The notes beneath the pieces are model-generated. The model worked only from the letters and a program-made list of their open reading frames with translations. It was not told the DNA's origin and ran no database searches. The position numbers and the translations under genes are program-made. From Variovorax soli NBRC 106424 (lineage in GTDB: Bacteria > Pseudomonadota > Gammaproteobacteria > Burkholderiales > Burkholderiaceae_C), in NCBI RefSeq assembly GCF_001591385.1, contig NZ_BCUU01000018.1:1-64000 (forward strand): a DNA stretch of 64,000 nt, given 5' to 3'. Positions 56,948 through 64,000 of the stretch are shown piece after piece (position 1 is the first letter of the stretch; every line of letters starts with the position of its first letter).

Positions 56948-57894
56948 ACCCACCGCTCTACGCCGTTCCCGCCGCCGCGGGCGAGGCCGCGCCCACCGAA
57001 CCGGGAGCGCCCGCCACGGATACGGCCGCCATCCCACGCAGCGTCGGCGACGTGCTGCGCAACAGCCAGATCGAGACCGTGTTCGACGAGCTCGACCGCG
57101 ACCTGGTCGGGCTGGCACCGGTCAAGCAGCGCATCCGCGACATCGCCGCGCTGCTGGTGATCGACCGCCTGCGCCTGGCGCTGGGCCTGCAGGCCCACGC
57201 CCCCTCGCTGCACATGAGCTTCACCGGAAACCCCGGCACCGGCAAGACCACCGTGGCCATGCGCATGGCGCAGATCCTGCACCGGCTGGGCTACGTGCGC
57301 AAAGGCCACCTGGTGGCCGTCACCCGCGACGACCTGGTGGGCCAGTACATCGGCCACACGGCGCCCAAGACCAAGGAGGTGCTGAAGAAGGCGATGGGCG
57401 GCGTGCTCTTCATCGACGAGGCCTACTACCTCTACAAGCCCGAGAACGAGCGCGACTACGGGCAGGAGGCCATCGAGATCCTGCTGCAGGTGATGGAGAA
57501 CCAGCGCGACGACCTGGTGGTGATCCTGGCTGGCTACAAGGACCGCATGGACACCTTCTTCCGCTCCAACCCGGGCATGAGCAGCCGCATCGCGCACCAC
57601 CTGGACTTTCCGGACTACAGCCACGGCGAGCTGCAGCAGATCGCCGACCGGATGCTGGACGGCATGAGCTACCGCTTTGCGGATGGTGCGCGCGAGGTCT
57701 TCGGCGAGTACCTCACCCGCCGCATCGCGCAGCCGCACTTTGCCAACGCACGCAGCGTGCGCAACGCGCTGGACCGCGCCCGCCTGCGCCAGGCCAGCCG
57801 CCTGTTCGCCGACCGCGAGCGCGCGCTGACGCAGGGCGACCTGACCACGCTGCTGCCCGAGGACATCCGGGCCAGCCGAGTGTTCGCGAATTGA
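56944..57894 (+). CDS. cbbX: CbbX, red-type RuBisCO activase (AAA+)
   Basis: 316 residues. Walker [12 protein letters not shown], Walker [14 protein letters not shown]. The AAA+ fold of CbbX, which uses ATP and RuBP to pull the C-terminus of the red-type large subunit and remove inhibitory sugars. Start ATG overlaps the cbbE stop (ATGA). Presence of cbbX confirms the red-type assignment of cbbL. Confidence 0.95.
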   Translation: MNPPLYAVPAAAGEAAPTEPGAPATDTAAIPRSVGDVLRNSQIETVFDELDRDLVGLAPVKQRIRDIAALLVIDRLRLALGLQAHAPSLHMSFTGNPGTGKTTVAMRMAQILHRLGYVRKGHLVAVTRDDLVGQYIGHTAPKTKEVLKKAMGGVLFIDEAYYLYKPENERDYGQEAIEILLQVMENQRDDLVVILAGYKDRMDTFFRSNPGMSSRIAHHLDFPDYSHGELQQIADRMLDGMSYRFADGAREVFGEYLTRRIAQPHFANARSVRNALDRARLRQASRLFADRERALTQGDLTTLLPEDIRASRVFAN

Positions 57895-57915
57895 GAGAAC
57901 TGCACGGAGAACACC

Positions 57916-59007
57916 ATGCCACTGACCGGTCGCTGGACCCTGACCCGCTACCTGATCGAGCAGCGCCGCCGCTACCCGGGCGCCAGCGGCGAACTCAATG
58001 CGCTGCTGCTCGACGTCTCGCTCGCCTGCAAGGCGCTGGCCCGCATCGTCTCGCGCGGGGCCCTGGGCAGCGCTCTTGGCAACGCCTTGCCCGCCGGCGG
58101 AAGCATCAACGTGCAAGGCGAAGTGCAAAAGCCCCTGGACGTGCTGTCCAACGAGATCTTCGTGCGCATGAACGAGTGGAGCGGCCACCTCGGCGGCATG
58201 GCCTCCGAGGAGATGGAAACGCCCTCGCAGATTCCCGCCACCTACCCGCGCGGCAAGTACCTGCTGGTGTTCGACCCGCTGGATGGCTCGTCGAACATCG
58301 ACGTCAACGTGGCCGTGGGCAGCATCTTCTCGATCCTGCGCGCACCGGCCGACGTGCTCGAAAGCGGCCGCGACGTGGTCGAAGCCGACTTCCTGCAGCC
58401 CGGCGCCGCGCAGGTGGCCGCCGGCTATGCCATCTACGGACCGGCCGCGCAGTTCGTGCTGACGGTGGGCGACGGCGTGGCCGTGTTCACGCTGGACCCG
58501 GACCTGGGCGAATTCGTGCTGACGCAGTCGAACGTGCAGATTCCCGCCGACACGCAGGAGTTCGCCATCAACAGCTCCAACGCGCGCTTCTGGGAGCCGC
58601 CGATCAAGCGCTACGTGGACGAGTGCCTGGCCGGCAAGCCCGGCCCGCGCGGCAAGGACTTCAACATGCGCTGGATCGCCAGCATGGTGGCCGAGGCGCA
58701 CCGCATCCTGATGCGCGGCGGCGTCTTCCTCTACCCGCGCGACTCCAAGGACCCGAGCCGGCCGGGGCGCCTGCGCCTGCTGTACGAGGCCAACCCGGTG
58801 GGCTTTCTCATGGAGCAGGCCGGCGGGCGCGCCAGCACCGGGCGCCAGCCCATGCTGGGCGTGCAGCCCCATGAACTGCACCAGCGCATCGGCCTGGTGT
58901 TCGGCTCGCGCAACGAAGTCGAGCGCATCGAGCGCTACCACCGCGAACCCGTGGCCAGCGAAACGCCGGCCCCGCTGTTCGCCCCCCGCAGCCTGTTTCG
59001 AGATTGA
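57916..59007 (+). CDS. cbbF: Fructose-1,6-/sedoheptulose-1,7-bisphosphatase, class I
   Basis: 363 residues. Metal-binding [24 protein letters not shown] motif, and the substrate-binding [14 protein letters not shown] region, class I FBPase. GGAG lies just before the ATG. It hydrolyses FBP and possibly SBP in the regenerative phase of the Calvin cycle. Confidence 0.95.
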   Translation: MPLTGRWTLTRYLIEQRRRYPGASGELNALLLDVSLACKALARIVSRGALGSALGNALPAGGSINVQGEVQKPLDVLSNEIFVRMNEWSGHLGGMASEEMETPSQIPATYPRGKYLLVFDPLDGSSNIDVNVAVGSIFSILRAPADVLESGRDVVEADFLQPGAAQVAAGYAIYGPAAQFVLTVGDGVAVFTLDPDLGEFVLTQSNVQIPADTQEFAINSSNARFWEPPIKRYVDECLAGKPGPRGKDFNMRWIASMVAEAHRILMRGGVFLYPRDSKDPSRPGRLRLLYEANPVGFLMEQAGGRASTGRQPMLGVQPHELHQRIGLVFGSRNEVERIERYHREPVASETPAPLFAPRSLFRD

Positions 59008-59036
59008 CTGACTGATTGAAAGCAAGAGGCCACGCC

Positions 59037-59921
59037 ATGTCCGAGAAGCATCCCATCATCGCCATCACCGGGTCGTCCGGCGCGGGCACCACCTCGGTGA
59101 CGCGCACCTTCGAGAACATCTTCCGCCGCGAGAAGGTGGCCGCCGCCGTCATCGAGGGCGACAGCTTCCACCGCTTCGACCGCCAGGAGATGAAGAAGCG
59201 CCAGGCCCAGGCCGAGAAGAAGGGCAACAAGCACTTCAGCCACTTCGGCAGCGACAACAACCTCTTTCCCGAGATCGAGGACCTGTTTCGCAGCTACAGC
59301 GAAACCGGCACCGGCACGCGCCGCAAGTACCTGCACGACCCGGTCGAGGCGGCGCCCTACGGCCAGGAGCCCGGCACCTTCACGCCTTGGGAATCGCTGC
59401 CGCCGGACACCGACCTGCTGTTCTACGAAGGCCTGCACGGCGCCGTGGTCACGCCCGAGGTGAATGTCGCCAAGTACCCCGACCTGCTGATCGGCGTGGT
59501 GCCCGTCATCAACCTGGAGTGGATCCAGAAGCTGTACCGCGACAAGCACGTGCGCGGCTACAGCACCGAGGCGGTGACCGACACCATCCTGCGGCGCATG
59601 CCCGACTACGTGAACTACATCGTGCCGCAGTTCGCCCACACGCATGTCAACTTCCAGCGCGTGCCGGTGGTGGACACCAGCAACCCCTTCATCTCGCGCG
59701 ACATCCCCACGGCTGACGAGAGCCTGTGCGTGATCCGCTTCGCCAACCCCAAGGGCATCGACTTCCAGTACCTGCTGAACATGATCAACAACTCGTGGAT
59801 GAGCCGCGCCAACACCATCGTGGTGCCCGGCGGGAAGATGGAGCTGGCCATGCAGCTGATCTTCACGCCCTTCATCTGGCGAATGATGGAACGGCGCCGC
59901 AAGGCCCTGGGCGCGCTCTGA
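59037..59921 (+). CDS. cbbP: Phosphoribulokinase
   Basis: 294 residues, proteobacterial type. P-loop [20 protein letters not shown] (GSSGAGTT), then [22 protein letters not shown] and [16 protein letters not shown]-like segment. It phosphorylates ribulose-5-P to RuBP. AGAGG lies before the ATG at 59037. Proteobacterial PRK is activated by NADH allosterically, a family property. Confidence 0.95.
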   Translation: MSEKHPIIAITGSSGAGTTSVTRTFENIFRREKVAAAVIEGDSFHRFDRQEMKKRQAQAEKKGNKHFSHFGSDNNLFPEIEDLFRSYSETGTGTRRKYLHDPVEAAPYGQEPGTFTPWESLPPDTDLLFYEGLHGAVVTPEVNVAKYPDLLIGVVPVINLEWIQKLYRDKHVRGYSTEAVTDTILRRMPDYVNYIVPQFAHTHVNFQRVPVVDTSNPFISRDIPTADESLCVIRFANPKGIDFQYLLNMINNSWMSRANTIVVPGGKMELAMQLIFTPFIWRMMERRRKALGAL

Positions 59922-59940
59922 GGCGAAAGGCAGGCAAGTC

Positions 59941-64000
<4,060 letters not shown>

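Overview
The window looks like the chromosome of a high-GC betaproteobacterium of the order Burkholderiales, most likely Comamonadaceae (a Variovorax/Hydrogenophaga-like organism). The evidence is a red-type form I RuBisCO operon with cbbX, a Burkholderiales-style porin, and acyl-CoA degradation genes of the kind common in that family. No rRNA, tRNA or CRISPR array was recognised. The genus is an inference.

Region 1 (1-12.5 kb) is a catabolic block. A MalT-like STAND/LuxR regulator, cut by the left edge, diverges from a ten-gene plus-strand operon: an LCAD-type acyl-CoA dehydrogenase, an SCP-x-type thiolase, two small MaoC hydratases, an SDR, two tandem metallo-beta-lactamase-fold proteins that have lost metal ligands, an alpha/beta hydrolase, a second SDR and an ACAD10/11-like dehydrogenase. 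Together they suggest CoA-dependent breakdown of a bulky or branched acyl substrate. A trimeric porin gene follows and converges on a very large autotransporter gene (14.4-19.9 kb).

Region 2 (20-37.5 kb) is a patchwork island of small hypothetical genes and broken genes. It holds an alkyl-sulfatase tail, a glycogen-debranching-type gene with an internal deletion and frameshift, an arsenic operon reduced to arsR plus fragments of acr3, arsC and arsH, and a further frameshifted gene. Mixed in are infA and an RRM RNA-binding gene, a response regulator whose phospho-acceptor Asp is Glu, a glycosyltransferase, two Crp/Fnr-type regulators sharing a 16-nt upstream motif, and a transglutaminase-like protein. 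Two unrecognised protein families each occur twice in the island.

Region 3 (37.5-44.5 kb) is the core of a Tn7-like transposon on the minus strand: tnsA, tnsB, tnsC, tniQ and a fifth gene for a tyrosine-recombinase-fold protein lacking its nucleophile (TnsF/TniE-like). Upstream of tnsA are repeats that resemble TnsB sites and an end sequence resembling Tn7. It stops just short of the 3' end of a LysR gene. The left end was not found, so all or part of region 2 could be cargo.

Region 4 (44.5-50.8 kb) is a nucleobase-type uptake and deamination cluster: LysR, an NCS2 permease, an amidohydrolase, a small winged-helix protein, a MocR regulator and a nitroreductase.

Region 5 (50.9-64 kb) is for autotrophy: a YdeP/CbbBc-like molybdopterin oxidoreductase, cbbR, and the divergent operon cbbL-S-E-X-F-P-T-Z-G-K, with stop/start overlaps at four junctions and cbbK (pgk) running off the right edge. 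It encodes most of the Calvin cycle, the RuBisCO activase and phosphoglycolate salvage.
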